This document shows, piece by piece, positions 36,209-46,954 of a DNA stretch of 64,000 bases. A program made the position numbers and the translations under genes. Source of the DNA: Sipunculus nudus (taxonomy: Eukaryota; Annelida; Sipuncula; Golfingiida; Sipunculidae). Location of the stretch: contig CM049314.1 in assembly GCA_026874595.1 (NCBI GenBank), positions 74,352,300 through 74,416,299 of the forward strand, read 5' to 3'. A model generated the notes under the pieces. The model ran no database searches. It saw nothing but the letters and a program-made list of their open reading frames with translations, and had not been told where the DNA came from. Every line of letters begins with the position of its first letter. Within the stretch, counting starts at the first letter, position 1.

Positions 36209-36262
36209 TACAGACAACGCACAACGCACGACGCACGACACACGACACACGACGCCGGACCA
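36209..36262. repeat. CGCACGA-type microsatellite
   Basis: Imperfect 7-bp repeats of ACGCACG / ACACACG terminate the preceding dispersed repeat. Confidence 0.8.
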
Positions 36263-36375
36263 TCGCAGGTTCACTAAAAAGAGCTTCCCTTTAAACGTAT
36301 CCCTACAATAATGTTCACTTTTAATTATATTTTCACATATATTACACATGTAGTGTTACATAGATATTCAACGAA

Positions 36376-37602
36376 TTATACATATGTCGCAGGAGTTAAC
36401 GCATAAGCGGTCATCTTTTTCTTATCGTGTGCTATTGGAACATAATTTGTAGTTGAATTTACGAAATTAGGTGTGCTTGCGTTATGTGCAAAATTATGCG
36501 ATTGAAATCTTTGCACAGGTTTCCTTGTTCTAGTAGAGCGTCGCACTGAATCCTGAGATGCTTCTTTATGCGGTTGGCTTTGTTGTACTTCCTGTCCTAT
36601 CGGATCAGCCTCAGGAATGGGATCTAGGTCAACTGCATCGGTATTATCCGAAATATTGTCCGGGGACTCTTCGACACCTACGTCATGATCACAGTGACTT
36701 TTGGGATCTGTAAGAGCCTGTACTTTTTCCGGATCTGATGCTATGGCAGGCTGTCTCCTCGGTACGACTAGCATCCAGTCGTTTGGGTCATCGTCCGAGT
36801 TGTCTGTTTCATCACCATGGTCTGGTTTTCGCTTGTGCGATAACGTACTGTGGATTTTCGATGGTCTCTTGTCTTCGGGTATATGTACTGGTAGTTCGAA
36901 TTTTAACAGCATATTTCGATGCAACGTTTTTGTTTGGCCAGTCCCATCCTCTCCCTGCACCGTAAACACTGGGACTTCAGGATTTGGTTGCTCCAAGATA
37001 ATATACACATCTCTGGCCCATTTGTCTGCTTATTTCTGACGACCCTTTAACCCAACATTTTGAACAAGGACGCGATCAAAAGGTTTCAGATCTTGTGGGG
37101 TTACTCTCCTGTCATAATAAATTTTATACCTCTCGCCAGTACTGCTTGATACCTGTGATGCTGTATTGTACGCGAATTCAAGTTTTTTCTTTAATTTTGT
37201 TATGTACTCGACAGACTGTTTGGTTTCAGCTTTTGGTTTCCAACATTTCTCGCAGATGGTTTCTCACTTCATCGTACAATGCAGGTGGAATCCGGCGATG
37301 TGGATGTTTACACGGAGTATTGTCGGTCAGGTGTATTTCATGTACCACTGTGTTGATCCGACTTAGTTCTGTTTTGGTCTTTGCAAACACGAAGGCCCAT
37401 TTATTCAGCAATGCATTCATCTGCTGGCGTTCCTCCTCAGTAAAAAATTCTGGATCCCAGCTGAACCAAACTTGTCAACAGCGACCTCTGCTGGCTGGAC
37501 AGGAATGTTACTATTAAGGTTACCGGGTCTGACAATGACTAACACTGCTTGCAGTTCACATAACCGAATGTTTGGCCTGATGATCTGTGCCTTTGCTGAC
37601 AT
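36376..37602 (-). pseudogene. Ty3/gypsy pol remnant with internal deletion
   Basis: Read on the minus strand from 37,602: a linker (MSAKAQIIRPNIRLCELQAV), the start of the reverse transcriptase (HEIHLTDNTP, RRIPPALYDEVRNHL), then abruptly the integrase C-terminus (VEYITKLKKKLEFAYNTASQ, FDRVLVQNVGLKG, VYIILEQPNPEVP, LHRNMLL) and a 36,376-37,008 tail with RRSTRTRKPVQRF. The catalytic RT, RNase H and integrase core are absent, deleted at about 37,225. A stop near 37,030 and a frameshift at the junction mark it as dead. Confidence 0.82.
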
Positions 37603-37703
37603 GTTACAAATCTGAACTGGAATCTTGTATGTTGTTTTCTATCGTTTGATGTGTACAACACGTGGGCAAACTGTCACTCCCCCGGTAAAGCATCTGATGA
37701 CTC

Positions 37704-38266
37704 TAGGGTAATTGCAGCATGAACCAATGGTGCCCTGCGGTGGTTGTTTGTACCCATGAAGTACCCATCAGAGTGGAAGGAACAGAATGCACCGGCTTAG
37801 TTGACTCAGGGTTTAAGGTAACTACCGTATCTGAGAGTTTTTGTACAAGCATTTACCACATCTCCATCTCCATTCCCTCGACGGATTGGGCATTGAGGTT
37901 TATTCAGCAGGCGGACACCACCAACCATTTAAAGGGTATGTGGAAACATGTGTCAGCGTTCCCTTTTGGAAGGAAATGTAGAACTGCCAATTCTAGTAGC
38001 TCAGGATACGGAGTACAACCACCATGTTCCCGTTATCCTCGGGACTGATTTGATACAGCTTTTTAAAGAACATACAAATGATAAGCACACAGATGTCATT
38101 CCTCACCAGTGGAACACAGCTTTTAGTGTTTTACCGAGAAAGGACGGTAGAATGGGACAGGTAAAACTGGCTCGCCGTAAACCTGTGAAAATCCCATCCA
38201 GCACATCCGTTACAGTTTAAGGCAGGATGCGCAGGGCACCATTGGTTCATGCTGCAATTACCCTGG
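37704..38266. repeat. Inverted repeat bounding the protease segment
   Basis: AGGGTAATTGCAGCATGAAC at 37,704 is the reverse complement of sequence at 38,247-38,266. The matched arms are about 36 bp (37,704-37,739 and 38,231-38,266). They flank the inverted protease block. Confidence 0.75.
37741..38230 (+). pseudogene. Ty3/gypsy aspartic protease fragment, inverted
   Basis: The plus strand reads VEGTECTGLVDSGFKVTTVS, where DSG is the retropepsin active site, then, after a frame change, VELPILVAQD and VPVILGTDLI. The protease should lie upstream of RT on the same strand, but here it is on the opposite strand to the pol remnant. The motif RRAPLVHAAITL occurs at the end of this fragment (38,229-38,265) and also, inverted, at 37,741-37,704. 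Confidence 0.78.
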
Positions 38267-38324
38267 GGGGTGAGTGTCACGGTTCACATATAAGGGTTCC
38301 AACTTCCTTGCCAAAGAAGCTTGC

Positions 38325-38413
38325 TTTTCTGGCGAAGCGGTTAGAATGCTGGAATTCTGTGCATGCCGTGCGGGTTCGATTCCACGATCGGCCCACCAGT
38401 CATTTCTCACCCT

Positions 38414-38463
<50 letters not shown>
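38325..38463 (+). mobile_element. tRNA-like head followed by (TA)n
   Basis: TGGCGAAGCGG (perfect A box) and GGTTCGATTCC (perfect B box) are about 45 nt apart, ending CCCACCA and leading into (TA)n at 38,417-38,463. The variable region and stems do not fold convincingly, so a SINE head is likelier than a tRNA gene. Confidence 0.55.
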
Positions 38464-38467
<4 letters not shown>

Positions 38468-38504
38468 TAATAAATGGTAAAGCCATGTTAGTCTATAGTT
38501 GAAG

Positions 38505-38640
38505 CGAAAGTTAATATAAACAGTGACGCCTTTTAGATAGACTAACTAGTTTATTAACACACGAGCTTTCGAACTACAAAGACTTCTTCGTCAGGTGGTA
38601 ATAAGTGGGAACGTGTAGAGAGATGTTAAATATAACATGT
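38505..38640 (-). mobile_element. Penelope-type terminal segment with hammerhead-like core
   Basis: On the minus strand CCTGACGAAGAAGTC, a short hairpin and TTCGAAAGCTC are followed at 38,529-38,525 by GCGTC. CUGACGA...GAAA...GUC is the order of conserved hammerhead-ribozyme bases, and such cores are known in Penelope-like terminal repeats. The neighbouring GCCATGTTAGTCTATAG (plus) is common in such repeats. Helix I is not convincing, so activity is doubtful. Confidence 0.45.
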
Positions 38641-39004
38641 AGAGAGATGTTATATATACAGATAGTGTATCCCTCTTTAAGGGATTTTCAGCATATTTTT
38701 ATACTGATTCTGCAGAAACTTAAATAGTATCAACATATTTAAATGAAGTTTGCCATCGTGTAGTAACATTTTAAAGAGAATCCATTTCTGATATTTTAAC
38801 AAATATAATTCTCATATTTTTGCATCTAATATGCATATTTTTGAATTAATTTACATATGAGTTCATCAAATGAACCATTGATTTTGAGCAGTTATGTAAC
38901 CTCTCCTACACAAATTAACATACTTAATTTCTTTCCCCCTTTTGAAGCTTTGCCAACTTAATTAACATGTTTTTGCATCTGATTTGCCAATTCGTGTACT
39001 CCTT

Positions 39005-39043
<39 letters not shown>

Positions 39044-41270
39044 GTTTGTTTAAAAAACACATTGTAAATGAGGCAAGTTTATTACTTTCCTTTAAAAAAT
39101 AACACTAACCCATTATGAACAATTTTTCATAATTTGACCTCTTAATAAGCATAATTTTGCATCTTATTTGCATATTTCTGGACTCATGTATATTAAAATT
39201 TTTGTTAAATTATGACATTGTTAATAGAGCGAGTTTGTTACTTTTCCTTCACAAGCTGACACATCATCCATTTTGACTCATTTTAAACCTTTGATTAGCA
39301 TATTATTGCATATTCATGAACTCATACAATATATATATATATGTTTGTCAAATAAAGCCATTGTTAAAACAGCAAGATAGTTACTTTTTCTTTGCTTTTT
39401 CTTTTGTCCTTGATCCTCCCCTCCCTTGATTTGCATATATGTTTTAATCTACATATAATTATAATTTATTTAATCAGGCAATCAGTTTAAAAGCAAACGA
39501 AACAAAGCAAAAAATGAAAGACATTTAAACTTAAAATAGTTGAACATAAGTAATTTTTTCCCTCTTCATCAATAAAGGAAAGATAACAAACTATCTGGCA
39601 AATTTTCCACAGGATATATTTGACTGACAAACAAGAGCACCGCAAACGTGCATAATACGTCTGTCGTGTATCTGATGACCTCTGACCTGATTAAATATTT
39701 ATGAATTTTTATGGGAAAGATATAAAGGTGACAATCTCTATTTGTGAATATGTATAATGAGTTTCATGAAAATCTATAGGATTTTTGGTAAGTCACCAAA
39801 ATGCCTCCAAAGTACGGGGACCTCTGGCCTCATGAGATATGTGTGGATTCTGCTGGTATTTGAGCTAAGGCTCTAAAGAGTTTCATCAAAATCCTTCATA
39901 TTCTTCATAAGTTATCACATCAACACCAAAAAGTAGCCAAATTACCCGTTTTTTATCGCTGCGGCTTTTAAAACAAACTAAAAAAAATATCTCCTGCTGC
40001 GGGCTTAAATAGATGGTTTATCTGAAATGAATGTGTACAGCCTCATGCGGCCAGACATGGTACACTTGTGGGCGATAAAAGGAGATAAAGCACGTCACAG
40101 AGGAATACTATTTGTAGTCACAGAATTATTGTTTCAATTGTATGATGTAAATATTCATATACAATGTTAAGGTTATTTGCATACAAACTTTAAATAAACG
40201 TGCAGCCATAAAAACAGGATTTACAGTACTTATGCTGAGTATCGCAAAAATTCATCCAAACCCTGGAAAGTCATCAATCGACTCTAAAATTAAAAGGATA
40301 GACAGACGGTGGGAATACCAAAATCTCTAAGCCTATGACGTGCTTATACAAAAGTGTAAATGTAATTGATAGTTCTAAAACTAGTTTAAAGATAAGGCCA
40401 AATGAGTTAAATGAGATAAATTCCATGGCAATAAAGTTTGCCCATTAAATTCTTGATTGAGTGTACCAGTGGTATGCCTGGCAAGAAATTTAAATGGAAT
40501 CCTCACAACTTTATAGCAATACATGCCTTTGTGGGCACAATTAAATGTTTACTTAAATAATGTAACCCCTTGTGATAGGATACAAAATTCATAATTTAAC
40601 AAGAGTAAAGAAAAATAATGAATTGCATGGAGAAAATAATAACATTTATTAATTTAATGCATCCTGTGTGTGTGAGGAGGGGGGGGGGAGGGAGCCAAGC
40701 TGGGCTTGCCTGATGTAACAATACTTGACATGGTGTCTAAAAACTTAAATCAAAGCTTCTCAATTTTTCCATCAATTTCTTTGAAATTTCAGATTAAAAA
40801 AAAATAAAACCTTATGTATACATGCTGTGAAAATTGCATGGGGAAAACGTGCCATGGCCAAAGTAGGATAAAATTAAAGGTATAACAGTACTGATTTTTT
40901 TGTTTATGCTGATAACGTGAAAGACAGATCTAATTTTTGGAATACATTTATATCTTAATTAAAAAAGTTATATCGTTGAAAAAGTCTCTATCTTCAGTAA
41001 TTATCATGTTAAAAAAAGTAAATATATTTCCTGATTTTTTACATAACTTCATAACTTCAAGAATTATGCACTACTGACCTAATTCTGGTATGTACATAGC
41101 AAGTGTATAGAGGAACATGTAAAATAAATATGATCAAAACAGATTGGTGGTTTGATATTAGTCAGTCTTGAAGTGTAACAATGGGTTTTAGTGGAAAACT
41201 GAGGGTTTTTCCATAATATCTCTAAGGCATGTGTCCTAGTGACCGAATTGATGGTTTGATAGGAGATTTT
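38641..41270. other. Long AT-rich intron portion
   Basis: No exon or element is recognised. It contains (TA)n at 39,008-39,032, repeated phrases such as ATTTGCATATTT and TTAATTAACAT between 38,820 and 39,430 that suggest an old tandem repeat, and a G-run at 40,678-40,689. Confidence 0.4.
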
Positions 41271-41425
41271 GGGGACATCTTAGTGTATGCTAAATTTTGG
41301 ATTTGTAGGTCCAACGGTTTCAAAATGTGCCCTGGTAATGGACGGATTCCAAGACGGACGATGGACAAAGGACCATGACTTTAGCTTAGAAGAATTATAA
41401 ATAGTCAGCTGAGTTAAAAACCACA
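41271..41425 (+). repeat. Family A-like 3' end
   Basis: GGACGGATTCCAAGACGGAC, then TTTAGCTTAGAAG...AGTCAGCTGAGTTAAAA, matching the end hairpin of family A at 22,230-22,290. Confidence 0.55.
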
Positions 41426-41713
41426 GTGTGTCCAACAGCTTCAGGAGTCATGATAACACAGTCTCATCCGAAGGAAGGCTTTCAAGTTCAGGATATGATT
41501 AGGCATAAAAGACCAAAATCAGAAGAGGCGATGAAGAAAATGGGATTGAGAAATTAAATAAACAACTCAGGATTGTTAATGGCTGCTTAATGAATTTATA
41601 GCAATATTTCTATAGTTTCTCTTAATATTGAGTCAGTTGGTCATATATTGATGTTAATAATATTTGTGGAACACTTAAATATATCATATTCATACCATCT
41701 GAAGAATACTTAC

Positions 41714-41755
41714 GGGTTGGTGGTGGTGTTGGTGGTGGTGTAGTAATCCTCAGAG
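41714..41755 (-). CDS. Exon: 42-bp Pro/Thr linker
   Basis: The acceptor GTACTTTAACAG and strong donor CCC|GTAAGTATT enclose 42 bp, phase 1 to 1. Joined to the lectin exon it reads ALRITTPPPTPPPT. The run is a CCA/ACA micro-repeat (GGTGGTGGT on the plus strand), probably length-variable and a likely O-glycosylated hinge between the lectin and REJ parts. Short exons of low complexity are easy to over-call, but both splice sites and the phase fit. Confidence 0.75.
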
Positions 41756-41974
41756 CTGTTAAAGTACATAAAGGTTAGTTTGCAACATATTGGCTGTGAT
41801 GTTACATCATCCAATGAAATGATACATACAATATGACACTGCTCTTAATATAAAGGTACATTTATGGTAGATATAAAGTCTTAAGAATAATAAGACAACA
41901 ACAACAACAAAAAACTGACTGCTCAGGCATGTGTTTTTAAAAGCAGTGTGGTTGGGCAAATATTTACCTTTTTA

Positions 41975-42130
41975 TAATAAAAATGGGGCCCATGGGTAAC
42001 GGTGCTCAGCTGAAGTTTGAAAAATTTAAGCAAATGTTAAATATGTTAATTTCTATTGTAATTGTTTTTCTTATGGATTAGCAAAAGCAAGGTATGAGGA
42101 AATGGCCCTCCTACTTAGTGAAGTTCTAAA
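41975..42130 (+). repeat. Dispersed repeat, family C, copy 2
   Basis: GGGGCCCATGGGTAACGG, GCTCAGCTGAAGTTTG and TATGAGGAAATGGCC match 30,700-30,870. Confidence 0.6.
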
Positions 42131-42429
42131 TATATGATTGCAAAACTAATACTGTGACAAGAGAGCCATAGAAAAAAAAAAACAGTTGTTGATATGAAAT
42201 ATTTACAGATGGACAAAAGGTGGAGAACTAGGACTTATACCTTTATTTCAGGAGAATAATGCTATTAAGTTTATATTAAAACCTTTCACTCGCAAATCTA
42301 TTTTTGCATTAATGTAAATTTTTTTAATTTTACAACTTTTATTTTTAAATTTGCAATAAAAATTATCTGAAAGTTAACTCAGAATTGTAACTTAAATCAT
42401 TATTCACCCATAGTTTTGCTCATATCATT

Positions 42430-42810
42430 TACAACATTTCAAAGTGAATTCGTTTTGAAGGCCGCACTTGAAGAGAATTTCAGCTCTTGAGTTCATGCTG
42501 AAGGTGATTGCAAGACCAGATACAATAACCACAAACAATCCTTTCGTTACAGATCCCACGCTAAAAACACTGAGCTGTCTAAACACGTCTGGGCCCTAAA
42601 AGACAAGAATATCAATTACAAGCTTTCCTTGCAAATCTCCGCCAGGGGTGCACCATACTTCTGTGGCACTCGAAAGTGTGATCTCTGTTCGTCTGAAAAG
42701 CTACTTAAAGCAACTGCCCCCCCCCACCCCCCACCCCCACCCCCCGGAACATTGTTGAACTCAAGAGCTGAAAACTTTTCAAGTGCCGCCATCAAAAACA
42801 TGATATAAGA
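42430..42810 (+). pseudogene. Penelope-like element, GIY-YIG endonuclease remnant
   Basis: The plus strand reads NNHKQSFRYRSHAKNTELSK, HVWALKDKNINY, and CDLCSSEKLL, and after a C-rich expansion KCRHQKH in a shifted context. The order NHK.SF..R......ELSK..W.LK, a C..C zinc pair and a final CRH is typical of the C-terminal half of Penelope GIY-YIG endonucleases. Stops and the C-rich insertion show it is dead. A hairpin-like GGATTTTTTTTATCC follows at 42,813. Confidence 0.72.
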
Positions 42811-43211
42811 GGATTTTTTTTATCCTCTATTGCCCCGTCAGGAAGGCAACAATAGGTTTTCACCTGTCAAAAAGACTTAATCACGTGCCCCAGGCTTGGT
42901 TTCTGAGACAGTAGCATTTTGTGCCTAATCATAGTTGTTCTCATAGTCATAATGCATTGGAAACATGCTCGCTTTTTGGTTTAATAAGCAGCAATTAGCC
43001 AGTACAATAGTGTAATAAAAAACATTTCTTACAAATAAAGATTTTTTTACATTGCAATTGCTAGTGATCTCATTAAAAAACATCTTAAACCTGTACCAAA
43101 TATTTAAATATTATTGGTTGTAGTTTATTACTATATACAGTATATATTACTATAAAATGAATGTCATGTAATTTGCCAATACCAATAGATTTTTGTTTAA
43201 AGTTCACTAAC

Positions 43212-43391
43212 CATTTTGAATCTTGCATATGTATGGGAGTTTCTTGGTGCATTCTCCATGCATCCACTTGGTGCTGATTTTGAGGTTGAACATGGTACAA
43301 CCAAAAGGCTTCGTTTGATCCCAACTAGATTCATGTGGGAAGAACAAAGTCATTGGGCTTTGATCAACCCAGTTTCCAAATCTGCTCATAC
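43212..43391 (-). CDS. Exon: C-type lectin domain, C-terminal half
   Basis: The acceptor TGGTTTGCAG precedes 180 bp, phase 1 to 1, with donor AATG|GTTAGT. It reads GMSRFGNWVDQSPMT, then SSWDQTKPFGC and KWMHGECTKKLPYICK. The W.D strand, the FGC and GEC cysteines and the YICK closing strand are all present. The usual EPN or QPD and WND calcium/sugar ligands are not seen: the position before the GEC cysteine reads WMH. Classical calcium-dependent sugar binding is therefore unlikely; that is an inference. Confidence 0.92.
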
Positions 43392-44949
43392 CTGCAAACC
43401 ATGAACATGTCTGTGATTAACCAAACCTCATTGAATTTTTTTTACTAATTTTAACTGGAAGTGGGACAAACGATGAATTTCAGGTAACAACTTTTTTTTT
43501 AATGAACGATGGCCGATTAAGCTTTGGTGTACTTTACTATAAAAATAAAGTATTTCTAAACAGGATAGGAGGGGCAAAATATATCATTTTGAAAATATTG
43601 GCTATAATGGCGCAAACTTAGACATTTTAAACGCCTCATGATAAATATGTTTTATCAACAAATGTACCTTTAAATGTTAAAATAAAAGTAAGGTCCTTAT
43701 TTCTTCGTGTAAACATACAATATTAACTAAATACCAACATATACAGAATATATCCCGACACATGGTAACACGTACAGCAGACACATCAACATTTCCACCA
43801 AGTTACTGATACAGTCATGCATTCAAAACCAAACTAGGAACGGATACAGGATTTTTAAATAAAGGATTCGGGAGGGGGTGGGAAACCCTTCCCATAATGT
43901 AGAAACATGATGAAAATTAAGGCTATATTGACGCAAGCTGAGGCACGTTTTAATGCGTTTCTACTAGGTTACCTTTTTATACATTAAGTTACCGGCCTCT
44001 ATTTCTCAAAACCTCAAATTGTTCAGATATTGTTAAGTAAATCCATATATAATATAAGGAATTGAACTGTTATAGGGAATGTTTCTGAAATTTACCAATA
44101 TTAAACTATACTGTACTATATGTACTTCCGTTAGCACCAATAACCGTATGTCCGTCTGCTAGGTTACAAAAATTGTCAAAGCAGACGGTCGAATAGCAGA
44201 CACTTTTTCCAAATATCATGTTCCATTGGATTCCTGTTAGACTCATTAACATACCTCCATCTTGGATTACTTTGGCGAAAATCAAACTTTTATTTAGTAG
44301 GCTTTACTAGATAATTCCATCTGCATGGGTCTAACAACGTCTGTAATTTTGTGGACGTTGAATAAAGGTACGATCTTTTGATCTTGTAAAAGTCATTAAG
44401 GAACTTATACATTAAGAATAAAAATGTAGTTTTCTCGTTAATGTTCAGTCATAAATACTTAATCCCAGTAACAAAAAAAAGTTAGTGTTCATTACTGGTT
44501 GCTTTCACAGGGAACTCTGTCATCTATCATGGAAAGGAAAACACAACATTTGGATACAAATATTTTTCAATTTAGGAATACCTGCAATAATTTTTAGTTG
44601 TTTGGACAGTAATTTAGTGGACATTTTAGATGCATTTTTCACATATATTTTGCTGTAAACTGAAATAAAACCACTAAAACACACAGGAAAAACTCTTTTT
44701 TTTCGGCCAAGAAATGTGTGTAATTTATACAAAATATATCTTGATACATTAAAGATCTTATAAGCTAATGCGTTATATGATGATTAAATGGAATTTGGAA
44801 TATGTCTGCTTGACCTGCAAGGTTTAAGAATTCACTGTTAGCCTACCAAACACTCAGCATCTTATTAATTTCAGCATTATGACAAGTGTCAATTTGATTT
44901 ATTTCTCATCTCCGACTAATTTCTTCTTTATTTCTGTGTTTGAACGTAC
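43392..44949. other. Intron within the lectin domain
   Basis: No element is recognised except a 9-bp inverted repeat CCGTCTGCT/AGCAGACGG around 44,152-44,188 with a third AGCAGAC just after it. Confidence 0.4.
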
Positions 44950-45132
44950 CTAACCACTGGTTTTGTAAAGATCCAAACTTGTTAATGACATAATCGTATT
45001 CTTCCATAGAGTGTATAGTCAGCAAGACCCCTCCGAGGGCTCTGCAGTTGATCATAGCATCAGTGAATGGTTCCGGGTCCATGTGGTAGCAGTGACCACC
45101 AAACTCTCCTTCATCAGGCCAGCAATCGTCAT
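44950..45132 (-). CDS. Exon: C-type lectin domain, N-terminal half
   Basis: The acceptor ATTTTATTTTAG precedes 183 bp, phase 1 to 1, with donor TTAG|GTACGT. It reads DDCWPDEGEFGGHCYHM, then FTDAMINCRALGGVLLTIHS and EEYDYV. These are the long-form CTLD landmarks: N-terminal Cys, CY, the A..C..LGG.L..I helix, and the E..(F/Y) helix. A less likely donor sits five bases upstream (AGTG|GTTAGG); the chosen donor is the one that restores the phase of the next exon. Confidence 0.92.
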
Positions 45133-45619
45133 CTAAAATAAAATGTCAAGGTTAAGGTTATACAACAGTAGTCATAAAATCATGACTGAGAAGAAATATA
45201 TCCAATTTGAACCAATTAGGCCAACTTCCGGTCATGACACTTGTCATGTCATCAACTTCTCGTCAAAGGTCGTTATAAGAATACTCTCACAATAATGTTT
45301 TACAACTGGTAATCTTACCATAGATAATGGTTTAAATGAAACAAATTTAATGATATTAACGTTCAAATAGGACATAATCCTTTGAATTTGTTAATGGTGA
45401 ACCAGACTGCCTGAAAAAAATGAATGGATTGTTACTGGAATGCTTTCCTAACCCTTCACTAAATTTCAACAAAGTCTGTCTGGAACTTTTTGTATAATAA
45501 GGCTGACCGACAAACCAAGGGTAAAGTATTATAATTCTCACCACCTAATATAATATTACAAGTATAATGATACAGAAAATGGAAAAAATTGAAAATGAAA
45601 ATCATGAATGTCACGTTAC

Positions 45620-45760
45620 CTGGCATACATGTGCTGCCATCTGGCAGTAAATGAAAGTTTTCAGGACAGGAACAGAAGTAGCCTGGTCCCGTGTCTGTGT
45701 CATTACAAATGTGAGAGCAGAAATGATTGCCCTCTGCACACTCGTCCTTGTTTAGATGAT
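45620..45760 (-). CDS. Exon: EGF-like domain
   Basis: The acceptor is GTTTGTTTGTTGCAG and the donor is CCAG|GTAACG. It is 141 bp, phase 1 to 1, the typical class of a shuffled EGF exon. It reads NKDECAEGNHFCSHIC, then GYFCSC and GSTC. All six cysteines are present. The first split codon forms D with the preceding exon. The D-x-D/N-E consensus for calcium binding is only partly met (NKDE), so calcium binding is uncertain. Confidence 0.92.
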
Positions 45761-46292
45761 CTGCAACAAACAAACAAAACTGATTACAAGCACTCAGAGA
45801 AAATTCAAAACAAATTGAATCACGTTTGTCAATGTCTTAAAACGGGGTTTTTAAACTTTCACAGGATCAGATTTTCGTCACTGTTTTAAGACTTAAAATA
45901 AATATTTATAACCAGATGTGTTCACCAGTCATGTAGAGGTAGTATAAATGTGAGTCAATTAATTGGTTCCCCTGCTTGGTTCATTATTCATTAAATAAAT
46001 TGCATGGTGCACTAGGAAGCAAGGTCTCTGTTAGAGTTGCTGTCAGAGCTTTGATAGTGGGTAGATGGGAGGAATACGTTTCATCCAATTTGATCTGTAA
46101 CAAATAATATTTGTGCATTGATTGTGTATATCTTAAAGCCAGATAAAAGATTCAACTAACCTTTCTGTTGAACATTTTTATGAATTCCGGCTTACTCTTC
46201 ATACATTATGAACTGTAGGTAATATTTGTTCGGAAGGTCCTTCAAGCACCTCTGTGATAGATGTATGAGTGTGTTGATCAGGAAGCTGTTGG
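45761..46292. other. Intron upstream of the EGF exon
   Basis: No gene or element recognised. Confidence 0.4.
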
Positions 46293-46465
46293 TAACATGG
46301 TGTAACAGTGCTAGAGATGCTGTATGTAAACATGGTGTAACAGTGCTAGAGATGCTGTATGTAAACATGGTGTAACAGTGCTGGAGATGCTGTATGTAAA
46401 CATGGTGTAACAGTGCTTGAGATGCTGTATGTAAACATTGTGTAACAGTGCTAGAGATGCTAGAT
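46293..46465. repeat. 35-bp minisatellite, about five units
   Basis: The unit begins CATGGTGTAACAGTGCTAGA and recurs at 46,296, 46,331, 46,366, 46,401 and 46,436 with one or two base changes. It lies 120 bp from the Ngaro-like element. Confidence 0.92.
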
Positions 46466-46584
46466 GTATTTTCGACAAGATTTAATGAAAGAGAGTTTAT
46501 AACTTAAGGTGATCGGTTCTGGTTTCAGGGACTCTAATGCTGCCCATTGCATTTTTGCATATGACGTCACGCGATCACTTTTTC

Positions 46585-46668
46585 AGTTTTTATAAACTGA
46601 TGTCAGCACCAAACACTGAACGCAGAGTGAAGTTTAATTGTTTAATTAAAAATACATAAAGAATGCCT
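46585..46668 (-). repeat. Split direct repeat B2 (84 bp)
   Basis: Copy of B1 at the 3' end of the element. It ends TTTATAAAAACT, then flanking GAAAAAGTGATC. Confidence 0.9.
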
Positions 46669-46761
46669 TAGTCTGTACACCCAGTGATATCGCAATACAA
46701 GGTACATAATCACCGTATATAACATCACTTAATCTCTCCTAATTAACCTGAAATTACGCCC

Positions 46762-46846
46762 ACACTGGGAATAGACTGACTGGCCATCGTTGGCTGGAGA
46801 GCCAACAGATGGCGCTACCTGCTAAGGGGTTTGGGCTGACGCTAGT
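46762..46846 (-). repeat. Split direct repeat A2 (85 bp)
   Basis: Copy of A1 placed directly after B1. It is followed by a 93-bp unique spacer (46,669-46,761) before B2. Confidence 0.9.
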
Positions 46847-46927
46847 TTTTATAAACTGATGTCAGCACCAAACACTGAACGCAGAGTGAAGTTTAATTGT
46901 TTAATTAAAAATACATAAAGAATGCCT
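46844..46927 (-). repeat. Split direct repeat B1 (84 bp)
   Basis: Identical by eye to 46,585-46,668. It overlaps A2 by the three bases ACT (element strand). Confidence 0.9.
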
Positions 46928-46954
46928 GGGTAGAGAGAACATATATAAATAACC

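Noticed and set aside
36701-37517. Plus-strand open frames over the gypsy remnant
   Set aside because: Shadows. The minus strand carries recognisable integrase and RT motifs.
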